From Leucaena leucocephala (lineage: Eukaryota; Streptophyta; Magnoliopsida; Fabales; Fabaceae), in assembly GCA_037074615.1 (NCBI GenBank), contig CM073518.1, positions 17,746,501 through 17,810,500 on the forward strand: a stretch of DNA of 64,000 bases, read 5' to 3'. A program made the translations under genes and the position numbers. This document shows positions 34,495 to 46,216 of this stretch, piece by piece. Each line of letters opens with the position of its first letter. Position 1 is the stretch's first letter. The notes below the pieces were generated by a model. That model was not told the DNA's origin, did no database searches, and saw nothing but the letters and a program-made list of their open reading frames with translations.

Positions 34495-34880
34495 CACTCC
34501 AAAGAATATAAGTCCCTACTTTTGAGAATGAAGAGGGAGGAAGTATAATAGCCAATTACACACCATTAAAGCAAGAACTGGTTATCAAAGTTTCAAGCGA
34601 CCATATTCAAAGCCAAATTGAAATGAAAAATTTAAAACAAACCAAGAAACGGTTCGACGGCGTTCTACACAGGGTTGAAGAGCTCACCGGATTTAGGGAG
34701 TAGACAAAACCGTAGGGTTTGAAACTTCTGAATACTTGCCAGAGAACAAATAAACAACCAGGGCTGAAAACGGTGGACGGCGTCCGACGGCGATCTGAAC
34801 CAAGTGTGGAATGCAATGTCGATGAAGAAAAATGGTTCCGCTCCTTCGTGCCAGACGAGAACGAGACTGTGTTTTGCCAG
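34495..34880 (-). promoter_or_regulatory. RRP15 leader exon/promoter segment, copy A of a duplicated block
   Basis: On the minus strand it shares long collinear identity with 49862-50325 plus, including GCATTCCACACTTGG, CGCCGTCGGACG, GCAAGTATT, AACCCTA, AACCCTGTGT and TGGTGTGTAATTGGCTATTA. A GTGAGC donor at about 34686 after AAATCCG suits a leader exon spliced to the acceptor at 33209. A telo-box-like AAACCCTA lies in the leader; such motifs are common in ribosomal and ribosome-biogenesis gene promoters. Short ORFs in the two copies are not in conserved frames, so the block is probably non-coding. Confidence 0.65.
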
Positions 34881-35593
34881 GGTTATAATTATTTTTTTAA
34901 TATTTTTGAATTTTAATTTTAATTTTTTAATATAACGATATAATATCCAGAAACAAAGGTAAATTAGGTTGATGTTTTCTTTTTTACGCTGAGCTCTTCC
35001 CTAATATTTCACCCCAAAAAAAAAACTCTTCGAAAATATATTAAAAAGACATAAATATAACTCTTACATACTAAATAAGTTTTATCCAATAGAAATATTT
35101 CCTACTTGAATTTGAGTGAAATAACTTCTATGAGGTGATATTATGAACTAAATATTTTTATTATTGAGTGATTCTCTCTTGCTCATTCCTTTAGGATTCG
35201 ATAGTGCATTGTATTTTCATTTTACCGCTTTTGATCTATCGAGGAGTGTTGATTGGTTGGATTTTAGTTGTCATTCTTGAACATAGTGATTTAAATTTCC
35301 TCTATTTCTTTTGGATTTCCTTGTATTGCTTTGAGTTTAATCTTTTATTTTTTGGTTACAGCTTTGAATTTAATCTTTATCTAAGAGTATAAAGGTTCAA
35401 ATATGGCGAAATTGATCAGTCTCATTTGTCATATGGTTTTCCATGTTATTTTAATGTGTTTTACGCTTTTTTTGCTCTAAATTATGGTTTAATTGCGTTA
35501 AGTGTCTTTGTTTTGAGTTATGCTTAACTACGGATAAAATTGTCATTTACTTTGTTATAATTTTGAAGTGTCTTGATTTTTAAGATATATGGT
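34881..35593. other. Spacer between RRP15 and the copia element
   Basis: AT-rich, no gene seen. It probably includes upstream promoter sequence of RRP15 near 34.9 kb. Confidence 0.5.
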
Positions 35594-35830
35594 TATTATG
35601 AATATTAGAATATGGATGTCCATTTTCATCTTTCTCTTCAATTTCCATTAGGTCATTACTCCTCCATTAATTACTAGACTCTTCCTCTTCAACTTCCCAC
35701 GTAAGACTATGCCTATAACTATGACATGTCATTTGTGTTGTAAAGTAAATAGAAGAATACAAGATACTTATCTTATTTTTTTGTCTTCATTTTTTCTCTC
35801 CTCCTAATCTTATTGCTAGTTTTACAATAC
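35594..35830 (+). repeat. 5' LTR of copia element 1
   Basis: It matches 40980-41222 from TTATGAATATTAGAATATG through ATTGCTAGTTTTA, with scattered substitutions and small gaps. It includes the CTATAA-type stretch near 35715 and a TTTCTCTC pyrimidine tract. Confidence 0.88.
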
Positions 35831-36039
35831 GTTATCAGTGCGACTGCTCTATAAATTGATATTATTTTAAAATCTATCATTAGAAGGTGAGTTTTTATAT
35901 TACTTTCATGTTGAATTATAGTTTTTCTATATTACTTTCGTGTTGAATTATAGTTTCATGTTTGATTATTTTTTAATTACTCAACCTTCTTAATCTCAAT
36001 CTCCATTTAACTTTTGTTACATTTTATGATAGTATCATC

Positions 36040-37062
36040 ATGTCGAATCTTACAAAATTTGAGTTTGTGACTCTTGACATTACTGAAAAGAATTATCTAT
36101 CCTGGATACTAGATGCAGCAATCCATCTAGATGCCATGTGTTTAGGAGATACTATCAAGGATGGCAATCAGGAATCTAACAAAGCCAAAGCTAAAGCCAT
36201 GATCTTTCTCCGCCACCACCTAGATGAAGGACTAAAAACTGAGTATTTAACTATCAAAGACTCACTTGTACTTTGGAACAACCTAAAAGAAAGGTATGAC
36301 CACCAGAAAACTATGATTCTTCCAAAAGCTCGTTATGACTGGATGCATTTACATTTGCAAGATTTTAAATCAGTCAATGAATATAATTCTGCACTATTTA
36401 GAATTAGTTCTCAACTAAAACTATGTGGAGAGAAAATTACTGATGATGACATGTTAGAAAGAACATTCTCCACATTTCATGCATCCAATGTGCTCTTGCA
36501 ACAACAATATTGTAAAAAAGGTTTTAAAAAGTATTCTGAACTGATTTCTTACCTTTTGGTGGCTGAACAAAATAATGAGCTTTTAATGAGGATTTATGAA
36601 TCACGTCCAACTGGCTCTACTACATTCTTAGAAATGAATATAGTGACAAATGAATCATCCCGTGGTCGAGGACATGGACGCGGTCGTGGCTATGTACGAG
36701 GCCGTGGTCGACGTGGTCGTGGTCGTAGTTCCCACTCGAGGTGGGCAAATAATGATGATAACCACAAAAAAGAAACTAGTGGAAATAATAATTATATTGA
36801 AAATTTATGTCATCGTTGTGGTGGCAAAGGTCATTGGGCTCGTACTTGTAATACACCGAGATATTTGGTTGAATTATACCAAGAATCGCTCAAAAGGAAA
36901 AATAAAAATAAAGGCAAAGAGCCAAAGATAGAAATAAATTTTGCTAAGGAAGAAAGTGATTCTGATTATGGCAACATGGATGTGACTCATTTAGATGTTG
37001 TTGATTTCTTTGTCGATCCTAACGGAAGAATTGATCACCTAATTGGTGATGGGGGTGTCTAA
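36040..37062 (+). CDS. gag: Copia gag (capsid and zinc knuckle), intact frame
   Basis: A 340-residue uninterrupted frame. The N-terminal two thirds is the copia capsid (UBN2-like) region starting MSNLTKFEFVTLD, with FLRHHLDEGLKTEY and LWNNLKERYDHQK. Residues about 208-232 form an RG-rich nucleic-acid-binding segment. It is followed by one CCHC zinc knuckle, CHRCGGKGHWARTC (C-x2-C-x4-H-x4-C, about 255-268). An acidic tail follows and a stop separates it from protease. It forms the virus-like particle of the retrotransposon. Confidence 0.9.
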   Translation: MSNLTKFEFVTLDITEKNYLSWILDAAIHLDAMCLGDTIKDGNQESNKAKAKAMIFLRHHLDEGLKTEYLTIKDSLVLWNNLKERYDHQKTMILPKARYDWMHLHLQDFKSVNEYNSALFRISSQLKLCGEKITDDDMLERTFSTFHASNVLLQQQYCKKGFKKYSELISYLLVAEQNNELLMRIYESRPTGSTTFLEMNIVTNESSRGRGHGRGRGYVRGRGRRGRGRSSHSRWANNDDNHKKETSGNNNYIENLCHRCGGKGHWARTCNTPRYLVELYQESLKRKNKNKGKEPKIEINFAKEESDSDYGNMDVTHLDVVDFFVDPNGRIDHLIGDGGV

Positions 37063-37244
37063 AAAATAAGCTAAATTTTTATGATTATGTGTTTTTCCTT
37101 TTGCTATAATAAAGTTTATACTTCTCTTAAAATAAAAAAAAATCTACTTACTATGAAGTTATTTCTCTCAATAAATAAAATTATGAGTATTTCTTTTCAT
37201 TAATTCTTTTTATGTTTCTTTTGCTATGTTCCTATTAACAAAAA

Positions 37245-37550
37245 ATGGAACTCATTGACATTAATAAAGAAGATTTGTGTCTCGTTGATAGTGCAACAAC
37301 TCATACAATATTCAGAAATATAAAATATTTTTCTTCTTTGGTAATACAAGAAGCCAATGTCCAGACCATATCTAGAAGTATAAAGATGATTGAGGGGTTT
37401 GGAAGAGCTAATATATTGTTACCTGGAGGAACACAATTATACATTGATAGTTCATTTTATTCCTCCAAATCTAACAGGAATTTGTTGAGTTTCAAGGATA
37501 TCGGTAGAAATGGATACCATATTGAAACAACAAATAGAGAAAACCAGTAA
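37245..37550 (+). pseudogene. Copia protease fragment
   Basis: CLVDSATTHTIF carries the aspartic protease active-site motif D-S-A-T-T-H. The later NLLSFKDIGRNGYHIET matches the end of the copia protease region. A stop at 37548 and stops over the next 140 bases interrupt it before the integrase zinc-binding part. Confidence 0.82.
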
Positions 37551-37689
37551 TATCTTGTTATCACAGATATGATTTCTGGTAAAAAAATGCACACTGGAAA
37601 AATTCCCTGCTCTTTCCTCTAGAATATACTACATATTTATTAGTACAATTGAAACACATGCTATAGCAAACCAGAAGTTTGCAAGTGAG

Positions 37690-38706
37690 AATAAATTTAA
37701 TATTTGATATGACCGGTTAGGCCATCCTAGGACAATAATGATGCAAAAAATAATTGAGAATTCATGTGGACATTCGTTGAGAAGACAATCAATTCCACAA
37801 TCCCATATTTCCTCATGTGCTACATGTTCTGAAGGGAAACTAATTATTAGACCATCATCGATAAAAATAGAAAGTGAGTCTCTCACATTACTAGAACGTA
37901 TATAGGGAGATATTTGTGAGCCGATACACCCACCATATTGACCATTTAGATATTTTATGGTTCTAATTGATGCATGGACAAGATGGTCACATGTTTGCTT
38001 ATTATCTTCTCGTAACCTGGTGTTTGCGAGATTACTTGCTCAACTAATTAGATTGAGAGCACATTTTCCAGATTATCCTATTAAGAAAATTTGTCTAGAT
38101 AATGCCGATAAATGTACTTCACAAGCTTTCAATGAGTATTGTATGTCTCTAGGAATCGATTTGGTTGAACATACTGTAGCACATATTCATACACAAAAGG
38201 GTCTTGCAGAATCATTAATTAAACGTTTACAGTTGATTGAAAGATCATTGCTTATGAAATCAAATCTCTCAATATCTACTTGGGGACATGCAATTTTGCA
38301 TGCAGCGATGTTAATTCGTATCAAGCCAACTAGTTATCTCAAGGCCTCCCCTTTACAAATGGTTTTTGGTCAGGAACCAAATATTTTCCATCTAAGGACT
38401 TTTGGATGTGCGGTATATGTTCCGAATGCTCCACCACAACGCACTAAAATTGGTCCTCAAAGAAGGATGGAAATATATGTTGGATATGAATCTCCTTCTA
38501 TAATAAAATATTTAGAGTCAACAACAGAAGATTTATTTACGGCTCGATTTGCTGATTGTCATTTTGACGAATCAAATTTTCTAACATTAGGGGGAGAAAA
38601 TAAGCAGCTGAAAAATAAAGTTAGTTGGAATGAATTATCATTATCTCATCTTAATCCTCGTACAAAACAATGTGAGCTAGAAGTTCAAAAGATAATTCAT
38701 TTATAG
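37690..38706 (+). pseudogene. Copia integrase (zinc-binding end and core), with a stop near 37903
   Basis: A GAG-pre-integrase-like stretch (YDRLGHPRTIMMQ, then SCATCSEGK) precedes the catalytic core (LIDAWTRWSHVCLL, LDNADKC in place of the usual LDNAGEF, GLAESLIKRLQLI). The core is an open frame of 249 codons (37957-38706). The replacement near the second catalytic region and the upstream stop suggest loss of function. Confidence 0.82.
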
Positions 38707-38721
38707 AGTTTAGCTAATCAA

Positions 38722-40745
38722 TTGCCAGATGCATTCACTGACCCCAAGAAAGTGACAAAGTCACATGTTCTAGCTGTGAATGCTCCTATCAGAATTGATG
38801 TCCCTAGTGGACAATCTACTGATACAAATGGATCAAAAGCACACTTGAAGCGTGGCAGGCCCATCGGTTCCAAAGATAAAAATTCTCGAAAAAGAAAAGG
38901 AGTTATAAATATAGATGACCAGGTTGAGGATATTCAATAAAATTTAGTGACTCCAGAAGAGTCCTTTGACAACACTAATATCTCAATTTCAAGAGACATT
39001 CAGGTACCTGAAATATGTGAAAATAATGAGATCTCAATAAATTATGTTGTCAATAGAATACGATAGGATCGAGATAAAGTCAACATTGACGATATTTTTG
39101 CATATAATGTAGCGCTTGATGTAATAAATAATGATGAGGACTATAAACCAAGGTCTATTAGCGAATGCAAACAAAGAGATGATTGGTCAAAATGGAAAGA
39201 TGCAATTGAGGTTAAATTAAAAGCATTAGAAAAATAAAAAGTTTTTGGCCCTGTGGTTCTTACACTTGAAGATGTAAAACCAGTTGGATATAAATGAATT
39301 TTTGTGAGAAAATGAAATGAAAATGGTGAAGTAATAAGATATAAAGCACGACTTGTTACTCAAAGATTTACACAAAGACCTGATATTGATTTTATAGAAA
39401 CATACTCACCAATGGTGGATGCAACTACTTTTCGATATCTAATTAGTCTGGCAGTAAACGAAGGCCTCGATTTACGTCTAATGGATGTTGTTACAGCCTA
39501 TTTGTATGGCTCACTTGACAATGATATTTATATGAGTCTTACTGATGGATTTGAGTTGCCGAAAATATATAATTGAAGTTCTCGAGAACGGTACTCAATT
39601 AAGTTAAATAAGTCTTTATATGGATTGAAGCAATCAGGGCGCATGTGGTATAATCGACTTAGTGAATATCTATTGAAAGAAGGATATAAGAATGATCAGA
39701 TATGTCCATGTGTTTTTATAAAAAAATCTGGAAATAAATTTGCTATAATTGTTATTTATGTCGATGACATAAATATCATTAGAACTCTTGAAGAGATTTC
39801 CAAAGCAGTGAATTGCTTAAAGAAATAGTTTGAAATGAAGGACCTGGGAAGAACAAAATTTTGCCTTGGACTACAGATTGAATATATGAAAAATGGAATC
39901 TTCGTGTGTCAAGAAACTTACACGAGAAAAGTCTTAAAACGTTTCTATATGGATAAATTGCATCCATTATGTACTCCGATGATTGTAAGCTCTCTGAAGA
40001 AAAACAAAGATCCCTTTAGACCTCAAGAAGGTGATGAAGAACTACTTAGCCCAGAAGTACCTTACCTTAGTTTAATTGGTGTGCTTATGTATCTTGCTAG
40101 TTACACATGACTAGATATATCATTTGCTGTTAACTTATTAGCAAGATATAGTTTTTCACTAACACCAAGACATTGGAATAGGGTTAAGCACATTCTCCGT
40201 TACTTGAAGGGTACTATGGATATGGGATTATTTTATTCGAATAAACATAAGACTGACTTTGTCTGCTATGCCGATTCTGGATTTCAGTCTGATCCACATG
40301 TTGGTAGATCACAAACAAGCTATTTGTTCACATATAATGGTACATTTATTTCATGGCGATCAATGAAACAAACCATATCAGACACATCATCTAATCATGC
40401 AGAAATACTAGCAATACATGAAGCAAGTCGAGAATGTGTATGGTTAAGATTGATAATACATCACATACGTACTACTTGTGGATTGTCATCTAATAAAATA
40501 TCCCAACAGTTCTATATGAAGATACTACTGCATGTATTATCCAACTAAAAGAAGGATATATCAAAGGAGACGGGACAAAACATATTTCTCCAAAATTCTT
40601 TTTCACACATGATCTTCAAAAGAATGGTGAGATTAATATCCAGCAAATCCGTTCTAAAGAAAATCTAGCAGATTTGTTCACCAAGTCACTTCCAGCAACA
40701 ATATTTGAGAAGCTCGTACATGACATCGGATTTCACAGATTCAAA
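38722..40745 (+). pseudogene. Copia reverse transcriptase and RNase H, many stops
   Basis: Reverse transcriptase motifs are in order: FIETYSPMVD, LMDVVTAYLYGSLD, LNKSLYGLKQSGRMWYNRL and the catalytic IVIYVDDINII. They are followed by EMKDLGRTKFCLGLQIEY, RYLKGTMDMGLFYS, ISWRSMKQ and the end SKENLADLFTKSLPA-like text. Stops lie at about 38938, 39064, 39235, 39573, 39826 and 40108, splitting it into short frames. Confidence 0.88.
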
Positions 40746-40784
40746 GATATCAATTGATGTTGCAAAAAGGGGGAGTCGATACAC

Positions 40785-40965
40785 ATTGTACTCTTTTCTC
40801 TTGACTGAGGTTTTGTCCCATTGGGTTTTCCTAGCAAGGTTTTTAATGAGGCAGCACTGTGAGTGTATAAATTAAATGTGTACTCTTTTTCTTTCACTAG
40901 GTTTTTTTTCCATAGGGTTTTTCCTAGTTAAAGTTTTTTAATAAGGCACATTATTAAATAATGGA
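40785..40965 (+). repeat. Two tandem ~90-bp repeats before the polypurine tract
   Basis: Each unit contains TGTACTCTTTT, AGGTTTT, CCATAGGGTTTT or CCATTGGGTTTT, TTCCTAG and TTTTTAATRAGGCA. The first unit is preceded by an extra AAAAAGGGGGAGT (40766-40778) that duplicates the polypurine tract. Confidence 0.75.
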
Positions 40966-40979
40966 CATCTAAGGGGGAG

Positions 40980-41222
40980 TGTTATGAATATTAGAATATG
41001 AATGTCCATCTCCATCTCCATTTTCCTCTTCAACTTCCACTAGGTCATTACTCCTCCATTAATTATTAGAGTCTTCCTCTTCAACTTCCCATGTAAGACT
41101 ATGCCTATAAATAGGGCATGTTATTTGTGTTGTAAAGTAAGTAGAAGAATACAAGATATTTCTCTTATTTTCTTGTCTTCATCTTTTCTCTCTTCCTAAT
41201 TTTATTGCTAGTTTTATAATAA
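40980..41222 (+). repeat. 3' LTR of copia element 1
   Basis: It begins TGTTATGAATATTAG right after the polypurine tract and matches the 5' LTR to ATTGCTAGTTTTATAAT. A CCTATAAATAGGG stretch near 41104 is a plausible TATA box; the 5' LTR copy of it is mutated. Confidence 0.88.
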
Positions 41223-42600
41223 TAGTATTATAAAAATTTATATTTTATTATAGGAATTCAGAGCAAACTAGAGAAATGACACTTTAATCAAAATCCACAT
41301 AATACTACAACGAGAGAAACAATCTAACCCCACCATCATAATGAAAAACAGAAAGAAAGAAAGAAAAGAGGGCAAGCATAAGAAAGAAACATTAACTTTT
41401 AAGTTCAAGCACTAGCCTTCACTTCTTGAAATCCCTAATGCCTTGACATTAACTTATGAGATAAATAAACAAAAAAAGAAAACATTGCAGTTACAACTAA
41501 AAGCACTTGAGTAATAGTACTATTAGAAAAAAAAATTACGTACGGTGTCTTTGTAGATGATATCACCAGCTTGAGAATCTTAAATAGCAATGCAAGAAAC
41601 CTACCATTAGCATAATTATGTAAATATATATCTTACTGTGGGACACTAGCATAACAAAAACGCAAAAAGAAGAAGGAAATAACAAGAAGAAATAAACAAA
41701 CTAGATGCAAAAGCAAATGAAAAGCATATGACAAGAACAGAGAACACTGAGGCAATGCGAATGAGAATAAAAAATGATGTTTGACATCGAGAGAAACAAA
41801 GCCCTGAGAACGGATAGTGAGAATGAGAATCTAAATGCCGGTGATAAGAACAGAGAATACCATCATTGGAGACTCACAAGTCGGAGAGGTCGAGGTGTAG
41901 AATTGGTCGACTGGTGTCTGGTGGGAGGTGGAGACTCACAAGACATTGGACAAAAGGGATATAATCTGATAATCAAATAGGTTATGGCAAAACAAATAGT
42001 TAATAAAAAATAAATTATAGATATAATATATATATATAGAGTTCGGCCAAATAAGCAAGACTGTATATCTTGTCAGGTGCCCTGCCCTGCCCTACATTTG
42101 GCCCGACAAGAATCTGCCCAATTATATTTCAGGCTAGGCTAGGCCATTTTTCTCTGGGCACCCGAGCACCTTGCACACTCCTATTCTTTAGTTACTATTT
42201 ATTTGGTAATTCTAGAATTTATGCCCAACTTAAAAAATTCATAACTAATTCTAGAAAAATCAAAATTAAGTGGTTTTAAGTTCTACTATAAGCTCTTTCA
42301 TAGTTATTTAAGGAAAAAAAATATGAAACATGAATTAATTCTTGCCAATTTATACAATATATTTATTGAACTTTACTATTCATTTAGTCAATTCTGGAAC
42401 TTTTAGATTTTCAATCCTAACTTTGAAAAATTACCATAAATTATACACAGCTCCAATTTAAGTGTTCTACTTATGCATTTAAAGCTCATTATGTGTTCTT
42501 TAAGCATGCCAAGTTTCATGGTCAAATTCTAACATTAACTCAATCAGAACATAACATAAAAGTGACTGTCTCATATAACCCTTACATATTGTTATAAATA
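41223..42600. other. Intergenic sequence with a possible hAT-type end
   Basis: No gene is supported. The 42060-42185 patch (GCCCTGCCCTGCCCTAC, GGCTAGGCTAGGCC, ending GCACACTCCTA) has the GC-rich, terminal-like look of hAT elements, but no partner end or target-site duplication was found. Confidence 0.3.
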
Positions 42601-42619
42601 TATACACACATCATTATAT

Positions 42620-44700
42620 TTCAAAATGTCATGACATAATACATTAATTCTCCCTCATTGTGCTCTTGCCCCTTGCTAGATCAGCTCATAAATAATTGTT
42701 AAATTGGAGGAATGAGATTTTAAAGAAATCCCAATAGCAAGTTCCATCAACAATAATATCAACATACAAGATCATTAAGCATTATGCCATAATTAGGGAA
42801 CTACTTCTATATCATGCAAACTCACTTATGCATCAAGTCAAGACATCACAATGCAAGAGTAGCATCATATCATAATCTTTAGTTCAACTAACAATCATGG
42901 CAAACACACATTTAACAATCAAGACATGTTAACATTAAAGTTGAGTAAACTTACTATCTTGATCCAATAATTTCCTCCACAAATGTCAAATCCTATTTCA
43001 ATATGACAAAAAAGGAGCATAACTATCAATACACATTACATTAACTATGGCTTAAACATAAACCCCTTAAACCCTTAATCTTTAACTTGATTTTTTGAGT
43101 TTTGTTTCTACCAACTTAAAAATTATTCTCTTAGATCATTCATATATAACTTTTCATTTAGAGTCCAAATATGAACTGGATTCATGAAAATCAAACTCCT
43201 TCCCTAGGTACTGCTCTTGGCCGAGACATGCATCACATAAAACCTAAATTTCTAATTTTAATTCTAGTACTTCCAATACTTATTTCTTAGGTTCAACTTA
43301 CACCATTTTTTATTTTAAACACGTTGGAAGTATCAAAATTATCAAATTCAATTCTTTGAACAGAAATTCTAGAGTGGCCAAGAGGCCGAGCTAATTTCCA
43401 ATTCAAGGGAATCAAATAATCCTCATACAATATTACTTAAACTAACCACTAACCCATGTATTTAACCTAGGTTTAACATCGAAATTATATCTCTATAGGT
43501 CTTAAACATTTTGGTTAGCATGCATCCATAGGGATATTTTAATTTTATAACTATCTAAACCATGATTTAACTAGCTAAAATATTAATTAGGAGATTGGAG
43601 ACATAAACTAACATTTTATCTAAACTAATTAACCAAGATAGCTAGCTTCTCATTGTCTTGAAAGGTTGAGAATTCAATTTGCAAGAGGTTCCCTATGCAT
43701 GTTGAATTTGCAATAGTAAGAGGGGGAGGGATGGTATTTATAGGCAATGAAAATCTATTTAACCTCCAAATTCTACCAAATTATAAAGCTTATGTGTCAA
43801 ATTTTCATAGCTTATTGCAACTCTTTTTCCTACCAAAAATAATTCTAAATTAAATTATTTTTCAGGTCAAAATCATCATCATCCTTGGCTTGCCAAATGG
43901 CACCACACTTAGTCCAATAAAATGGCTAGATTATATCAGTGCACTTTATACCTGGATAAATTTCTATTTTATAATTCTAATATTCTAGGCACTATAATTA
44001 ATTTTTATCAGTCACATAATATATTCCTCAATATTTTCTCATCCAAATGAGTCTCTCTTTATTGCCATCATAATTTTATTGATGGTAAAATAAAAAAGAA
44101 ATAAATTTAATTCATATTATCCAACCTTACTTAGGAAATAATTTTTAGAGTTTCTGAGTTAATAAAAGACTTTTGTCTGCTACATTATCTCATATTAATT
44201 CTAGAGAAACGCCATAAATTTTCTTAGAATTTATTTACCCCTATGGGTATTTATTTAAAATTTCTCTAAATAAAATCCCTAATTGGCTCAACTTGTATTT
44301 AAATTTCTCTAAAATTTAAATAGTGACATTTTGGGAATAAAATTACTAGTGCAATATCCTATAATTCCCAAAGTTTCCTATCTTTGCTTAATTTTTTGAG
44401 GTATTCTCGTAGCTTAAATAATTAAATCTAGCTAAATAGTCTATATTTAGATAAATATCTAAAAATTTCTTAAAGCTTATTCTAGGGATATTTTCATTAT
44501 TTATCACCTCAAAAGGGCTTTAATATCTTATTTCCCATTTTTTAGGATTTTCTAGAATTTTCATATATTTTTCTAAAATTACCTCATTGGTCCGAAACTT
44601 TCTTAAAATTACATTTATGTCTCATCTTTAGCTCAACTTCATATGTTATGTCAATAATGTTAATACAATTTGTTAGCCTTAAAAATATGGGATGTGACAA
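42620..44700 (-). mobile_element. Possible solo or truncated gypsy-type LTR
   Basis: On the minus strand it would start TGTCACATCCCAT at 44698, a typical gypsy LTR start. It has a CTATAAATACC TATA-like box near 43740 with a plausible transcribed part beyond, and could end TATGTCATGACA near 42617. I saw no target-site duplication and no internal coding region, so this is a weak call. The remaining sequence up to 44940 is unassigned. Confidence 0.3.
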
Positions 44701-44948
44701 TTATGGGTTAAGTGGATGCCATGTGGACACGTCACATCAACATATTAATCAACTAACAGTCAAACTTAACTTCAGGTAACAGTCAGGGCAATATTACTAC
44801 AATTTAAAATTTTTAAGGCAACATTACTCCTAAAAAAACTTTTGGATATTTAACACTCATGAGAGAAAACTTCCAAGCAAAATTTATATTTTAGCCCAAG
44901 AATTTATTCTTTCCTCAAAATATTTTTGTTTTTGAGTTCAGTTTTTAT

Positions 44949-45479
44949 TAGGAGTGTTCACGGGACGGGTCGGGACCGGGACAACCCCGTCCCGTGTCCC
45001 GTCCCGAATTTGTCCCGGTCCCAACGGGACCGGGACGGGTTCGGGGCGGGACGGGAATTCCCGAATTTATTTTTTTAAAAAAAATATATTATAATAAAAT
45101 TATCTCAATAAATTATTCCATATAAAATGCCCCAGCAACTTACTCTAAATACCAACATTTCTCCTTGATATAATATAATAACTTACCCATATAAGGGAAA
45201 AAAAGTAATAGTAAGAAAGAATAGAAATATCAATATAAAAATATCTGTATAAGAATAAAAATATCTATATAAGAGTGGGAAAGATAGGATAATGTAAACT
45301 TTTTTAAAAAAAAAAATTCGGGACGGGACGGGATTCCCGAGGGACGGGCCGAAACCCGTCTCGTCCCGAATACCAACCTTGTCCCGTCCCGGGACAGACC
45401 CGTCCCGGTCCATTTCGGGACGGGACGAACCCGTCCCGAAATCCCCGGGACCGGGTCGGGACAATGTTGGACACCCCTA
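44949..45479. mobile_element. hAT-type non-autonomous element, copy 2 (opposite orientation)
   Basis: A perfect 8-bp duplication GTTTTTAT flanks it (44941-44948 and 45480-45487). It is the reverse orientation of the element at 30132-30679: the same GGGAC/CCCGTCCCG subterminal blocks, the same AT-rich core with ATAAGAATAAAAATATCT, and ends TAGGAGTGT and ACACCCCTA. The arrays differ in block number between the two copies. Confidence 0.9.
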
Positions 45480-45487
45480 GTTTTTAT

Positions 45488-45955
45488 CTCTGACCTGTAA
45501 AAATTATTTATTGAAATATAGAGCTCCAAATGACTTGATTCTTGATTTGAATGAAAGATTAATGTGTTTAGATAGAATATTATAGAAAGTTTCATTATTT
45601 AGGTGTTTTATTAGGATAATAAATGATTTTATTTTAATACTATTTGAAAATTGTCAAAAAATTAATGATCTGAAATTATTTAGAATTATATTTTTTTTTA
45701 ATTTTATAATGCGGAGGAGAAAGCGTACAAGGGGAAGAATGTAGAGTAATTTTGTAATTTTATAATTTATTTTAAATTATTTTATCTTTAATTGCTAAAT
45801 TAACGGGTTAAAAAATGAAGAGAAATTTTACTTAAGGACAACTATAGCAAATTAATTTTAAATGGTCCCCTAAACTTTTTGAAATATGACTGCCTTTGAA
45901 CGAAAATTAAATTAAATTTTTAGGATGGAAAGATATTGGTGACTTCCTATTTTTT
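45488..45955. other. AT-rich spacer
   Basis: Nothing recognisable between the hAT copy and the long-TIR element. Confidence 0.5.
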
Positions 45956-46216
45956 TTATAAAAAATAGGATAAATTCTTGCTAGAGCTCCGGTGGCTGGC
46001 CGCCAGAGCTCTGGCCACTATCGGTTGGTCGACATGTTTATGCCAGCAACGAAGCTCCAACTAATGAAAAAATATTTACAAAGAATGTAACAAAAGGGGT
46101 TTAAACCCATGAACCCCTCACATATCAAAATAATAGTAGTAACTATCAAGTTATCCAAACCTTTCAAAAATGTAGTGCAAAAAAACAACATATATGTAAC
46201 AAAACAAATGCAAGTT

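Larger units (their letters stand above)
35594..41222 (+). mobile_element. Ty1/copia retrotransposon with both LTRs, degenerate pol
   Basis: Two direct LTRs of about 240 bp (35594-35830 and 40980-41222) bound an internal region in canonical copia order: gag, protease, integrase, reverse transcriptase, RNase H. A primer-binding-like TTATCAGTGCGAC follows the 5' LTR (35832 on). A polypurine tract AAGGGGGAG precedes the 3' LTR (40971-40979). I could not find a convincing 5-bp target-site duplication. The pol region has several in-frame stops, so it is not autonomous now. Confidence 0.92.

Noticed and set aside
36650..36931. Second ORF inside copia gag
   Set aside because: Out-of-frame shadow of the RG-rich and zinc-knuckle region of gag.
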